Shown here: piece by piece, positions 9,561 to 18,053 of the stretch
Numbering within the stretch: the stretch's first letter is position 1
Layout of the letters: each line of letters begins with the position of its first letter
Assembly (NCBI RefSeq): GCF_004331465.1
Contig: NZ_SJKB01000002.1
Location: 726,927-790,926 of the forward strand
DNA: 64,000 nt
Direction: 5' to 3'
Origin: Kribbella pittospori
GTDB taxonomy: Bacteria > Actinomycetota > Actinomycetes > Propionibacteriales > Kribbellaceae
Program-made: the position numbers and the translations under genes
Notes under the pieces: generated by a model
Database searches by the model: none
The model's input: only the letters and a program-made list of their open reading frames with translations
What the model was told of the DNA's origin: nothing

Positions 9561-9629
9561 CTCGGTGGCGGGTTGTTTGATGGCTGCCGTGACAAATGCC
9601 TGCGATCGGTGAAACATCCCGCCACCGAG
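9561..9629. repeat. REP-like imperfect palindrome in a 307-base intergenic gap
   Basis: In the gap 9337-9643 (no gene seen), the arm CTCGGTGGCGGGTTGTTT (9561-9578) pairs with AAACATCCCGCCACCGAG (9612-9629), 17 of 18 positions. The 33-base loop lies between. The right arm, read in reverse complement, shares GGCGGGNTGTTTCACCG with a second palindrome at 19691, so this is a dispersed repeat family in this genome. Confidence 0.6.
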
Positions 9630-9643
9630 CTTGAGCACGGTGG

Positions 9644-10981
9644 TCAGAGGACGGACTCCAGCAATCTGGTCAGATCCTCGCCGAACGGGCGATCCGCCTC
9701 GATCGGCGGTACGACGTCCGCGACGGCCTGATGGAGGTCGCGGAGGCCGACCGGGATCGGGCGCTTCGACAGGGCGAAGGCCTGATGCACGGCCAGGAGC
9801 TCGCAGGCGGTGACCTCGCGGGTCAGCCGGACGGCTTCCGCGAGGGTGCCGACCGCTTCCCAGGAGAAGGTCTGAACGTCCTCCTGGCCGTTCGACGTCT
9901 CCGCCGTACTGATTGCTGAGGGCAACGTCAGGCGGCGGAGCAGATGGGTGGTGGCGACGGCACGTTTGTGGACGACGACCAGACCGGCCTGTGGGCCCGG
10001 CTCGTGCGCGAGCTGGGCCTGGAGACCGGTGACGGCCGGGTCGAGGAGGCGGTGCAGCCGCGCCGCGGACACCTCGGCCGCGTGTGCGAGCGCCGCGGTC
10101 AGGTGGTCGGAGTACGCCGTGAGGTCGATCCCGTGAAAGCCCGCCGTCCCGATGAATTCGCCGTCCAGGTACGCCGGTGAGTCGGTCACGCCGGTGAATG
10201 CACGGTCGACGGCTTCGTCCAGCTGGCTGATGGACCGACGGACGTGCGCAACAACGTGTCCTGCAACCCGGAATGACACCGGTGCTTGGAGCGCTCGAGG
10301 CTCGGGCTCCGGACCGGCCAGCTCGCGGATCCGCGCGAACTCGGCTGCCAAGACGTCATCACCCCGGCCCACCGCGGCTTGGTACGGCGCACGGTTCGCA
10401 CCGATCACCGCAATCGCACCGGCTCCGACCGCGGTGAGGTGGTCGGCGAGCCGGTGTGCACGCGTGGCCTGCAAAGCAGCCCGCCCGGTCGCACCCGGCA
10501 CGCCCGCAAGCAGGGAGATCCCCTCCTTGGGACCCACCTCGACCGAACTGAACGCGTGCGCCAGCGGAATGATCTCGCCGGCCGAACCCGCTCCCTCGGC
10601 GGGGATGTCGGGAACCCATCCGCTGTTGATCATGGCAACCAACTGCTGGATCAGCTCGACCGAGACACCCGCGTCGCCGGTGAGGAACGTGCGCAACCGG
10701 CCGATCAGGACCGCGCGGGCCTCGTCGGGCGGGAGCCAGGGAGGTCCACCGACGGCTCGGCCGAGCAACAGGTTGCGTTGGTGCACGCGTTGCTCGTCCT
10801 CGGTGAGCCGGCGTTTGCTCATGTTGCCCATCCCGGTGTTGACGCCGTACACGGCTTCACCGGAGGCAAGTGCGGCAAGGAGCTCTGTGCGGATCGCGGC
10901 CAGGCGATCGAGCAGCGGCTGCGCGATGGTGATCGGTTCGGGGCTGGCGGGGTCGAGGTCCGACGGCTGGTTGATCAGCAT
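9644..10981 (-). CDS. Histidine/aromatic ammonia-lyase-like protein with degraded active site
   Basis: 445 residues with the HAL/PAL fold pattern: 'VYGVNTGMG' (Tyr near 45, matching HAL Tyr53), 'GSAGEIIPLAH' (132-142), 'GTAGFHG' and 'SNGQEDVQT'. In HAL the Ala-Ser-Gly triplet that cyclises to the MIO cofactor should stand at 133-135. Here the codons read Ser-Ala-Gly, so the MIO-forming Ser is Ala. The HAL His83 position is Arg (NLLLGRA), Asn195 is Ala (LLAGVPG) and Tyr280 is Val (QAPVSFR). The Gln, Arg and Glu partners remain. So the fold is kept but ordinary MIO chemistry is unlikely. It lies one base downstream of the cyclodeaminase-like gene and must be co-transcribed with it. Confidence 0.82.
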   Translation of the reverse strand: MLINQPSDLDPASPEPITIAQPLLDRLAAIRTELLAALASGEAVYGVNTGMGNMSKRRLTEDEQRVHQRNLLLGRAVGGPPWLPPDEARAVLIGRLRTFLTGDAGVSVELIQQLVAMINSGWVPDIPAEGAGSAGEIIPLAHAFSSVEVGPKEGISLLAGVPGATGRAALQATRAHRLADHLTAVGAGAIAVIGANRAPYQAAVGRGDDVLAAEFARIRELAGPEPEPRALQAPVSFRVAGHVVAHVRRSISQLDEAVDRAFTGVTDSPAYLDGEFIGTAGFHGIDLTAYSDHLTAALAHAAEVSAARLHRLLDPAVTGLQAQLAHEPGPQAGLVVVHKRAVATTHLLRRLTLPSAISTAETSNGQEDVQTFSWEAVGTLAEAVRLTREVTACELLAVHQAFALSKRPIPVGLRDLHQAVADVVPPIEADRPFGEDLTRLLESVL

Positions 10982-10982
10982 G

Positions 10983-11996
10983 TCAGTGGAACCGGAGCAT
11001 GGTGCCGACGTCGGCGGCCTCGGCCTTGCGCAGGATCAGGTGCGCGATCGCGACGTCCAGCAGGGACAGACCGCGATGCCAGAAGAGGTTGCGCTCGGCA
11101 TCGTTCTCCCGGCCCGGTTTCTGACCCGCTACGATCTGGCCGAGCTCGGCGTACAGGGTCTCCGGCGACAACCGGCCGGTGTCCACGTGCCGGCGCAGCG
11201 CCCCGAACCGGCCGGACTGGGCCTCGCGCCAGTCGTCGACGACGACCTTGTCCATCACGTCGAGCAGGTCGAGCTCGACCGCGCTGATCGTCCCGTACGG
11301 GACGACGAACGCGCCGGGCTTCACGGCGGCCGTACGAAGCAACGGTTCAGGCTCGGTCAGCCGGGTCGCCTCGACCAGTACGTCGGCGCCGTCGAACGCC
11401 TCCTCAGCCGTCGCCACCACCCGCACCGGCGTGGACAGTTCCGCGGACAGCTCGGCCGCGAACTTCTCCCGCGATTCCGGCCGCCGCGAGGTCACCCGGA
11501 TCTCGTCCAGGTCGAAGAGGTCGTCGAGCATCGTCACGTTCCACCACGCGGTGCCGCGCGCACCGGCGTGGGCGAGGATCTTGCTGTCCCGCCGGGCCAG
11601 GTGGCGGGCGCCGACGGTGGTCATCGCGCCGGTCCGCGCCGCGGTGATCATCGTCGCGTCCAGGACCGCGAGCGGTACGCCGGTCGTCGGGTCGAACAGC
11701 GTCGCCATCGCCAGCTCGCTGGGCAGACCCTTCTGGTAGTTCGGCACGAAGTCGCCGACCACCTTCACGCCGCTGATGCCGTGCTCGCCGAGGCCGTCCA
11801 GATGTCCGCGCAGGATGTTGAAGTGGCCGATCCCGCCGTTGTCCGGCATCAGGTGCACACGCGGTTCGAAGCTGGTCCGGCCCTCGCCGTGCTCGCGGAC
11901 CGCCTCCTCGACCGCGTCCACGATCTCCAGCCTGGTCAGCCCGAGCGAGTCGATCTCCGGACCACTCAGAAACCGCAACCAGATCCCGTCAGCCAC
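10983..11996 (-). CDS. Ornithine cyclodeaminase/mu-crystallin family protein
   Basis: 337 residues. It has the family N-terminus and 'GVKVVGDFVPNYQKGLP' (substrate loop), 'LDATMITAARTGAMTTVGAR' and a Rossmann domain (about 140-260) with an unusual 'AHAGARGTAWWNVTML' in place of the GxGxQ nucleotide loop. Members reduce imines, cyclise ornithine or oxidise amino acids with NAD(P). GTG at 11996 is preceded by AGGAGG. It is the first gene of an operon with the lyase-like protein, so the two probably act on the same amino acid or imine. Specific reaction unknown. Confidence 0.83.
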   Translation of the reverse strand: MADGIWLRFLSGPEIDSLGLTRLEIVDAVEEAVREHGEGRTSFEPRVHLMPDNGGIGHFNILRGHLDGLGEHGISGVKVVGDFVPNYQKGLPSELAMATLFDPTTGVPLAVLDATMITAARTGAMTTVGARHLARRDSKILAHAGARGTAWWNVTMLDDLFDLDEIRVTSRRPESREKFAAELSAELSTPVRVVATAEEAFDGADVLVEATRLTEPEPLLRTAAVKPGAFVVPYGTISAVELDLLDVMDKVVVDDWREAQSGRFGALRRHVDTGRLSPETLYAELGQIVAGQKPGRENDAERNLFWHRGLSLLDVAIAHLILRKAEAADVGTMLRFH

Positions 11997-12060
11997 CCGG
12001 CCTCCTTCGGTCGTTGTGATTCGATACTAAAGTTCCGGATCGCTGCGTTACGTTCGGGCC

Positions 12061-12776
12061 ATGGAGTCGACCACACGGACGCCGGACCGGACGGTGATCG
12101 GGCACTCGACCACCGACAAGGTGGTGCTGTTCGGTGGACTGCCGCTGATCGGGCTGGTGCTCGGCTTCTTCCTGCCGCGGATCGCGGACTGGGCGGCGCG
12201 GCAGCATTGGGTGCCGTTCCAGGGGCCGCTGAAGCTGATCTCGGGCTGGGACGGCTGGTGGGTGATCGCGATCTGCATCGTGCTCGGCCTGGTGGCCGGC
12301 GTGATCCTGGCCGGGATGGCGCTCGAGGACACCTCAAGGTCACCGTCTCGAACCGGTCGGTGGAGTTCCTGAAGAACCAGAAGACCGTGATCGTGCCGCG
12401 GGAGAAGGTGACGGTCGCGTTCCTGGACGGCAAGGAGATCGTGCTGCAGGACTCGACCTCGCGCGAACTGGCGCGGGAGAAGCACGATCAGCTGAAGTCC
12501 GACGCGCGGCAGATCCCGGCCGCCTTCCGCGCCCACGGGTACCCGTGGTCCGAGTCCGGCGATCCGCACGCGGACCGGTTCCGCCGCTGGGTCGAGGACG
12601 AACCCGATCTGCCGCCGACGGTGAACGCCGTACTGAAGGTGCGGGCCAAGGCGTTCGACCAGGGCGACAAGGGCAAGGCGGATCTGCGCGAGCTGCGCGG
12701 CGAGGTGGCGAAGCTCGGCTACACGGTGAAGGACACCGGCAAGAAGCAGTACTGGCGGCCGACCACGCCGCGGTGA
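12061..12776 (+). pseudogene. YqeB-like membrane protein gene with a frameshift
   Basis: Frame 1 from ATG 12061 encodes about 90 good residues with two membrane helices (about 22-40 and 66-88). At 12328-12333 the reading jumps: 'LAGMALED' in frame 1 continues as 'HLKVTVSNRSVEF' in the next frame and runs to the TGA at 12774-12776. One missing C in 'gaggacacctc' would restore a single protein of about 238 residues. The joined product resembles the YqeB family (two helices plus a soluble C-terminal half). No slippery heptamer is present, so it is a mutation or sequencing error rather than programmed frameshifting. Confidence 0.7.
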
Positions 12777-12805
12777 CTCGGTGCCGGTGACCCGGCGCAG
12801 GCGTT

Positions 12806-13192
12806 TCAGGCGCCGAGGAGGTGGATGACGGCGGCGGCGTACGCCTGCTCGGCGTCGTCGGCCCGGTGGATGCTGTCGGTCAACTCGACGGCGTACCCGT
12901 CGGGGACCGCCTCGAGCTTGCGGAAGTGGTCGCCCAGCAGAGCGCGCAACTGTTCCTCGCGCGGCAGCCAGACGACCTCACGCTGCTCGATGCTGTCCAG
13001 GGCCCACTCGGTGGTGCCGTTGAAGCCGATCACCTTGCTGCCCTGGTAGTCGTGCACCTCGACGGTCATGTCGCTCACCACGAACACGTCGTCGTCCATG
13101 TCCCGGTCCGGTACGACGAAACGATCCCCTGCCGCGGGTGCCCACAGCACCCCGGCCTTGCGCAGTCGCCCGGCCTGCTCAATCGTGATCAC
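12806..13192 (-). CDS. Conserved hypothetical protein
   Basis: 128 residues, mixed alpha/beta, with no membrane segment. It reads as a small cytoplasmic protein common in Streptomyces and relatives; recognisable stretches are 'GVLWAPAAGDRFVVPDRDMD' and 'ADDAEQAYAAAVIHLLGA'. GTG at 13192 is chosen because GGAGGATGGAGGGG lies directly upstream. The longer frame to 13315 begins with composition unlike a protein and overlaps the next gene. No function known to me. Confidence 0.72.
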   Translation of the reverse strand: MITIEQAGRLRKAGVLWAPAAGDRFVVPDRDMDDDVFVVSDMTVEVHDYQGSKVIGFNGTTEWALDSIEQREVVWLPREEQLRALLGDHFRKLEAVPDGYAVELTDSIHRADDAEQAYAAAVIHLLGA

Positions 13193-13257
13193 CCCTCCAT
13201 CCTCCCCACGCCACGCAAACCCCGCAGGTTCGCGCGAGCCGCCCCGCCTGGCGCGGG

Positions 13258-13629
13258 TCAGCGATTCAGGGCAGTACGGAGCTCGGCGGCACGGTGGGAA
13301 ATGCGGTCGCGGCACTCGTCCGTGAGCGGCAGGTCGAGCAGCGCGGTCGCCTGCAGATGGCTCAACCCGAACTCCTCGCGCAGCCGCTGGACGGCGATCA
13401 CGCGGTCGGCGGAGGCCTTCAGTACGTCGGCCACCTCGTCGCGGCGCTCGAACGCGGCCAGCACGCCGTCGTAGATCTCCAACTGCGTGTACGCCGACCG
13501 ATCCGGTTCGGGCACGATCGCCACGTTGTCCTTCTCACTGGCACGGATCACCTGCCGCCAGAGCGCGGGGACGGCGAGCCGGGCCCGGGTGTAGCGCCGG
13601 GGCATCGGCTGGGCGTAGGTCATGGTCAT
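13258..13629 (-). CDS. Small stand-alone protein resembling a DNA gyrase A segment
   Basis: 123 residues. The C-terminal half, 'VIAVQRLREEFGLSHLQATA' then 'LLDLPL', matches the end of the GyrA/ParC coiled-coil tower, where gyrase has 'L..RFGLSE.QA.AILD..L'. No catalytic Tyr region or C-terminal beta-propeller is present, so it cannot cleave DNA. It may bind gyrase or simply reuse the helix-turn unit. ATG at 13629 is used, with a second in-frame Met at residue 3. Its neighbours do not suggest a pathway. Confidence 0.72.
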   Translation of the reverse strand: MTMTYAQPMPRRYTRARLAVPALWRQVIRASEKDNVAIVPEPDRSAYTQLEIYDGVLAAFERRDEVADVLKASADRVIAVQRLREEFGLSHLQATALLDLPLTDECRDRISHRAAELRTALNR

Positions 13630-13665
13630 GGTCGGCTCCTGTTCGGGGTTGTCGGATCAGTCGGC

Positions 13666-14382
13666 CTAGCTGGGGCCGGCCACGCCGTACGGTTCGCGCG
13701 GCGGGCACTTCTTTCCGGGCGATGTGAGCGCCTCGAAATGCCAGGGTTCGTTGTCGTAGCGGCGGCAGACGCCGTACCGCCAGCCGTTCTTGTTCAGCCA
13801 GGTCATGGCGGCCGCCGGGCCGATGTCCACAGCCTTGCCCTTCACATGAGCGGAGTACTTGGGCGGCAGCACCCAGTGGGTCGCCGCCTTGTACGAGCCG
13901 TACTTCTTGATCGCCTCGTTCAGCAGCCGCTGCTGCTTGGAGGTGGTACGCCGGCCGGAGGTGATGCTGATCGTCACGCCGTCGGCCTTCGCGGCCGTCA
14001 TCGCCTTCTGCAGCCGCTTCCGCAGCGTCGGCGACAGCCCGTTGATGCTCTCCTCGCCGTACTTCGGCTTGGTCGTAGTCGACTTGTCCGGCTTCGGGGT
14101 CTTCGTAGGCGTCTTGGCCGGCGTGGTCTTGTGGGTCGACGGGCGCGTGGGCGGTGGCGTCGGCGTCTCGGTGACCAGCGTGGTCGGCGGAGCGGAGTTC
14201 GCCGGAGCGTTCACGGTCGAGATGACGGGTTCCTTGTCCGCCGCCAGTCCGAGCATCTCCCCCAGCTGCGCGTGCCACAACAGCAGCGACCCGACCGCGA
14301 GCACCGCCACGCCCGCACCCGTCACGGACAGCAACCGCAGCCGTACCGAGCCGGTCCGGCGCGGTGGCACGTCGTTCGTCAT
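13666..14382 (-). CDS. D-alanyl-D-alanine carboxypeptidase, M15/VanY type, membrane-anchored
   Basis: 238 residues. A short basic N-terminus and one membrane helix (about 17-36) are followed by a Thr/Pro/Lys-rich wall-spanning linker (60-107) and a C-terminal M15 peptidase domain (110-238). The zinc ligands are visible: His179 and Asp186 in 'SAHVKGKAVDIG', and His215 with Glu213-type acid nearby in 'NEPWHFE'. The active site would face the wall and trim D-Ala-D-Ala or related peptides of peptidoglycan. Two Cys near the C-terminus may form a disulfide. ATG at 14382. Confidence 0.88.
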   Translation of the reverse strand: MTNDVPPRRTGSVRLRLLSVTGAGVAVLAVGSLLLWHAQLGEMLGLAADKEPVISTVNAPANSAPPTTLVTETPTPPPTRPSTHKTTPAKTPTKTPKPDKSTTTKPKYGEESINGLSPTLRKRLQKAMTAAKADGVTISITSGRRTTSKQQRLLNEAIKKYGSYKAATHWVLPPKYSAHVKGKAVDIGPAAAMTWLNKNGWRYGVCRRYDNEPWHFEALTSPGKKCPPREPYGVAGPS

Positions 14383-14559
14383 GGGGTACAGCCTCTCGGA
14401 TCAGGCGCGGTCGCCACATCGGCCCCAGGGACCGTCCTCACATCCCGGAAGTAGCCCCTGAGTATCAATTCGGACGCCGAGCCTCCTCCAAAAGTTGGAG
14501 AGGCTGCCCCTCCAGGCAGATGAAGCTTCGGCGAACACGGTCTGACTACGCTGGGCGAC

Positions 14560-15921
14560 ATGTGGAGTGTCTGGCGTCGGATGTCGCAGTTGCAGCAGGA
14601 TGTGCTGCTCGCGGCGATCATCGGCGTGGTCTGGTTCGGGGTACTGAACTTGATCAACGACAGCGGCCTGCGCCCGCAGAACCCGGCCGTCTCCGTCGTC
14701 ACCGGCGTCTTCCTGGTCGCCACCGTCGCCTGTGTACGGCGGATTCCGCGGACGACGCTCGTGGTCGTCTCGGTGCTCTACCCATTCCTGTACGCCGCGG
14801 TCGGCACCGGCCTGGCCGCGCAGGTCGGGATCAGAGTCTTCGGCCAGCCCGAGATCAGCGACGCCGCACTGCAGTCCGAGATCCACCTGGTCCCGCTGCT
14901 GGTCGTCGGATACCTCGCCGCGTCGAGCGGCGTACGGCGGTTCACCTGTCTGTTCTTCACCATGGGCAGCCTGGCGGGGCTGATGATCGGCCTGCCCACC
15001 GTGGTCGCGATCGTCCTCAGCCACGCCAACCGGGCGATCCTGTACGGCGATCGCTACGAGAAGCTGCCGCGGGACCTGTCGAGCCTCTACAGCTACATCG
15101 ACGTGTCGCTGTTCGTGTTCGCCGAGGCACTGATCTGCGGCATGGTGCTGCTCGGCGCGGACGCCCGGCGGCGGCGCAAGAACGTCGCCCTGCTGCAGCA
15201 GCGGAACGCCGAACTGATCCGGCTGCGCGCGGTCGAGGCCGAGCGGGCCGCGGTCGCCGAGCGGACCCGGATCGCCCGCGACCTGCACGATGTCATCTCC
15301 CACCACGTCAGTGCGGTGGTGATCCGGGCCCAGGCCGCCGAACGAGTGGCCGACCAGCGACCCGAAGTACTGCGGGAGGCGATTCGCTGGATCATTGCCA
15401 GCGGCAAGGAAGCGCTGACCGCGATGCGGGAGACTGTCCGGGTACTCAACACGGCCTCACCGAACGCGGTCGGGGCGTCGCCGGACTCGGGTGGCGGGAC
15501 CGCGCCCGTACCCGATCTGTCCGACGTCGCGCGGATGGGCGAGCGGTTGAAGGCTGTCGGTATCGACGTGTCGATGAGCCTGCCGCCGCGGCAACGGCAG
15601 CTGACCTCGGCCACCGACCTGACCGCGGTACGGATCATTCAGGAGGCGTTGACCAACGTGATGGTGCACGCGAAGGCGACCGCGGCCCGGGTCACCTGGC
15701 AGAGTGGACCGCAGGGCGAGCTGCTGACCATCGACGACAACGGCAGCGGCGGACCGCCGCCGGTGAACGTGCTGGAGTCCGCCCGGCGGAGCGAAAGCGG
15801 TCGCGGCAACGGACTGATCGGGATGCGGGAACGGGCCACAGCGGTCGGCGGCACACTGGCCGTCGCGGCCGGCCCACTGGGTGGATGGAGGGTGCAGGCA
15901 TGGCTGCCGCCACAGGACTGA
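14560..15921 (+). CDS. Sensor histidine kinase (HisKA_3/NarL-type)
   Basis: 453 residues. Six hydrophobic segments fill about residues 14-200, followed by a coiled region and the dimerisation/phosphoacceptor box 'RTRIARDLHDVISHHVSAVV' (His243). The ATP-binding domain has 'IIQEALTNVMVHAKA' (N box) and 'GNGLIGMRERATAVGG' (G box). It would sense an envelope or membrane signal and phosphorylate the response regulator encoded next. The two genes overlap by 22 bases, which shows a two-component operon. Confidence 0.92.
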   Translation: MWSVWRRMSQLQQDVLLAAIIGVVWFGVLNLINDSGLRPQNPAVSVVTGVFLVATVACVRRIPRTTLVVVSVLYPFLYAAVGTGLAAQVGIRVFGQPEISDAALQSEIHLVPLLVVGYLAASSGVRRFTCLFFTMGSLAGLMIGLPTVVAIVLSHANRAILYGDRYEKLPRDLSSLYSYIDVSLFVFAEALICGMVLLGADARRRRKNVALLQQRNAELIRLRAVEAERAAVAERTRIARDLHDVISHHVSAVVIRAQAAERVADQRPEVLREAIRWIIASGKEALTAMRETVRVLNTASPNAVGASPDSGGGTAPVPDLSDVARMGERLKAVGIDVSMSLPPRQRQLTSATDLTAVRIIQEALTNVMVHAKATAARVTWQSGPQGELLTIDDNGSGGPPPVNVLESARRSESGRGNGLIGMRERATAVGGTLAVAAGPLGGWRVQAWLPPQD

Positions 15922-16664
15922 CCGGTCCGGACGCCGGCTCGATCCGGATCCTGGTCGCCGACGACCAGGGCGTGATCCGGATGGGCTTGGCGATGATCCT
16001 CGACCACGAACCGGACCTGACCACGGTCGCGCAGGCCGGGGACGGTGAGGAGGCACTCCGGCTGATCGAGCAGTACGACCCTGACGTCGTACTCATGGAC
16101 ATCCGGATGCCGGTGATGGACGGGCTCGTCGCCACCGAGCGGATCACGACTGCGAACAAGGCTGCTGGTCGGTCGCGTCCTGCGGTGCTGGTGCTGACTA
16201 CGTTTGACGACGAGGCTTACGTGCTGAGTGCGGTCCGGGCTGGGGCGTCTGGGTTCCTGTTGAAGGACACGGATCCGGACTTGTTGGTGTCGGCTGTGCG
16301 GGCGGTGCATCGCGGTGACTCGCTGGTCGATCCGGCGTCGACGCGGGTGCTGCTGGAGCGGTGCATGGAGCTTGAGCGTCAGGTCGGTGGTACGGCGGAG
16401 CCGGCGCCGGCGCAGCCTGATGGGCGGTGGATCGGGTTGCTTGGACAGTTGAGCGAGCGGGAGCGGGAAATCCTGGTGTGGATGGCGCGCGGGCTGTCGA
16501 ACCGCGACCTCGCCACCAAGCTGTTCGTCAGCGAGACCACAGTGAAGACCCACGTCAGCAGCGTCCTCTCCAAACTAGGCCTCTCCAGCCGGGTCCAGGC
16601 GGTCGTGGTCGCCTACGAGGCCGGGGTGGTCCGGCCGGGGGAAGCTGAAGTCCGCTGGGACTAG
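15900..16664 (+). CDS. LuxR/NarL-family response regulator
   Basis: 254 residues. The receiver domain (15-140) has the acidic pair in 'LVADDQGVIRMG', the phosphoacceptor Asp67 in 'VVLMDIRMPVMDG' and the Lys in 'GFLLKDTDPD'. The LuxR-type helix-turn-helix is at about 183-245 ('LSEREREILVWMARGLSNRD', 'VSETTVKTHVSSVLSKLGL'). ATG at 15900 follows GGAGGG. A linker of about 35 residues between the domains is a little longer than usual. It is partnered with the kinase upstream. Confidence 0.93.
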   Translation: MAAATGLTGPDAGSIRILVADDQGVIRMGLAMILDHEPDLTTVAQAGDGEEALRLIEQYDPDVVLMDIRMPVMDGLVATERITTANKAAGRSRPAVLVLTTFDDEAYVLSAVRAGASGFLLKDTDPDLLVSAVRAVHRGDSLVDPASTRVLLERCMELERQVGGTAEPAPAQPDGRWIGLLGQLSEREREILVWMARGLSNRDLATKLFVSETTVKTHVSSVLSKLGLSSRVQAVVVAYEAGVVRPGEAEVRWD

Positions 16665-16989
16665 TTCCCTCCCCCGCATCCGCTACGCGCGCTCCTGCCG
16701 TCGCGTGCTCGCGGACGCTCCCACCCGACCAACCTTGAAGGCGGGCTACCGCCCGCAGTCGACTGCCGGATGTGGAGTCGGCCGCTCGTATACGCCCCGG
16801 AGGAACTGCTCGACGGTGTACTGCGGCGGGCTGCCGACTGTGGGCGACTGCCGGAGGTGGACGTGGTGCTGGCGTGTCTACTCGGGCGAATGCTCCCGGG
16901 GCGACTGCAGACGGGGTGGTGCTTCGTTGGCTGTTCAGGTGTTGCGGTGTCCGCCGGCGTACACCCGGAGGACTCCCGCCTGCACAGGT
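16665..16989. other. 325-base intergenic region with one short hairpin
   Basis: No gene is convincing here in any frame. A hairpin GCGGGC-tacc-GCCCGC lies at 16741-16756, about 75 bases after the response regulator stop, and may be a weak terminator for that operon and the convergent GlxA-type gene. The remainder is rich in 'gcgactgc' and 'gtgg' words without clear structure. Confidence 0.4.
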
Positions 16990-17961
16990 TCAGGGGGTGG
17001 ATCGGCGGAAGGCGGTTCGGTAGGTGCTGGGTGGGTGGCCTGTGTGTTTGGTGAAGAGGGCGGCGAAGGTGCTGGGGTTTTTGTAGCCGACTGTGGTGGA
17101 GATGGTGGCGATGGTTCGGTCTGTGGTTTCGAGGAGGTGGCGGGCGCGGGAGACGCGGGATGCGTGGAGGTAGTCGAGCGGGCTCTGGTGGGTCTCGTCT
17201 GCGAAGCGTCGGAGCAGAGTGCGAGTGCTGACTTTGAAGGTAGCGGCCAGGGCGGTTAGGTCGTAGCGGTCGGCCAGGTTCTGGTCGAGGTGGCGCATGA
17301 CTTCTCGGGAGAACTCGCTTCCGGCCTGCGGCAGCAGCCGGGCGTCGACGTACGGCGTCTGTGAGGACCGCGCGTCGTCGACGAGCGCAAGCCTCGCGGT
17401 CGCCCTCGCCACCGAAGTGCCGCTGTGTTCCCGGATCAGGCCGAGCGCGAAGTCGTACATGGCGCTGAACGACCCGGTCGTCGTGACCCCGCTGTCGGTG
17501 ATGACCAACTGCTCGGCGCAGACATCGGCCTCGGGGCAGCGGCGGGCCAGTTGGTCCGCGAAGACCCACGAGGTCGTCGCCCGGCGGCCGGCCAACAGGC
17601 CCGCCTCCGCCAGCAGGAACGCCCCGACACAGATCGAGACGACAGCGTTGCCGGTGGCAACATGTGAGCGAATCACGGCGAGTTCCGGGGCGAGCGGCTT
17701 GAGCGTCGTGTCCAGCAGAAGGTCCGGCGAGAGCTCGAACCCCGGTACGACGAGGACGTCGACATCACGGACCGCGGACACCGCCAGCCTCGCACCACCC
17801 GACGCGGCGACCTGACGGCGCGGCGACATGATCGACACGTCGTATCCGGCCCCGTCCGGCCCGCCGAGGTGCGTGGCCATCGTCAGCAGATCGGGTACGC
17901 CGTACACCTCGGACGCGAAGCATCGCGGATACGCCAGCACACCGACACGCAGTACACCCAT
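16990..17961 (-). CDS. GlxA-type transcriptional regulator (DJ-1/PfpI plus AraC domains)
   Basis: 323 residues. The N-terminal DJ-1/PfpI-like domain (1-190) has 'VVSICVGAFLLAEAGLLAGR' with the nucleophile-elbow Cys. The C-terminal AraC domain (about 215-320) has two helix-turn-helix motifs, 'DLTALAATFKVSTRTLLRRF' and 'ATISTTVGYKNPSTFAALFT'. ATG at 17961 follows AGGGAGGAG; the longer frame has no such signal. It is divergent from the dienelactone hydrolase gene and probably controls it. Confidence 0.9.
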   Translation of the reverse strand: MGVLRVGVLAYPRCFASEVYGVPDLLTMATHLGGPDGAGYDVSIMSPRRQVAASGGARLAVSAVRDVDVLVVPGFELSPDLLLDTTLKPLAPELAVIRSHVATGNAVVSICVGAFLLAEAGLLAGRRATTSWVFADQLARRCPEADVCAEQLVITDSGVTTTGSFSAMYDFALGLIREHSGTSVARATARLALVDDARSSQTPYVDARLLPQAGSEFSREVMRHLDQNLADRYDLTALAATFKVSTRTLLRRFADETHQSPLDYLHASRVSRARHLLETTDRTIATISTTVGYKNPSTFAALFTKHTGHPPSTYRTAFRRSTP

Positions 17962-18053
17962 CTCCACGCTCCTCCCTCTGATGGCGAGATTACCTTCAAC
18001 TATGGCGATCTGGCCGCTCGTCGTACGACGGTCCAGCGCAGCACGCTGTCGGC

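Noticed and set aside
10152..12776. 874-residue plus-strand open frame
   Set aside because: Most of it is antisense to the clear lyase-like and cyclodeaminase-like genes and has Arg/Ser/Ala-rich composition. Only the last part (from about 12333) is real, as the second half of the frameshifted YqeB-like gene.
14364..15899. Upstream extension of the response regulator frame
   Set aside because: It is a second frame of the histidine kinase gene; the regulator starts at 15900 with its own ribosome site.
16770..17054. 94-residue frame between response regulator and GlxA-type gene
   Set aside because: No ribosome site, overlaps the 3' end of the GlxA gene, and composition is unlike a protein.
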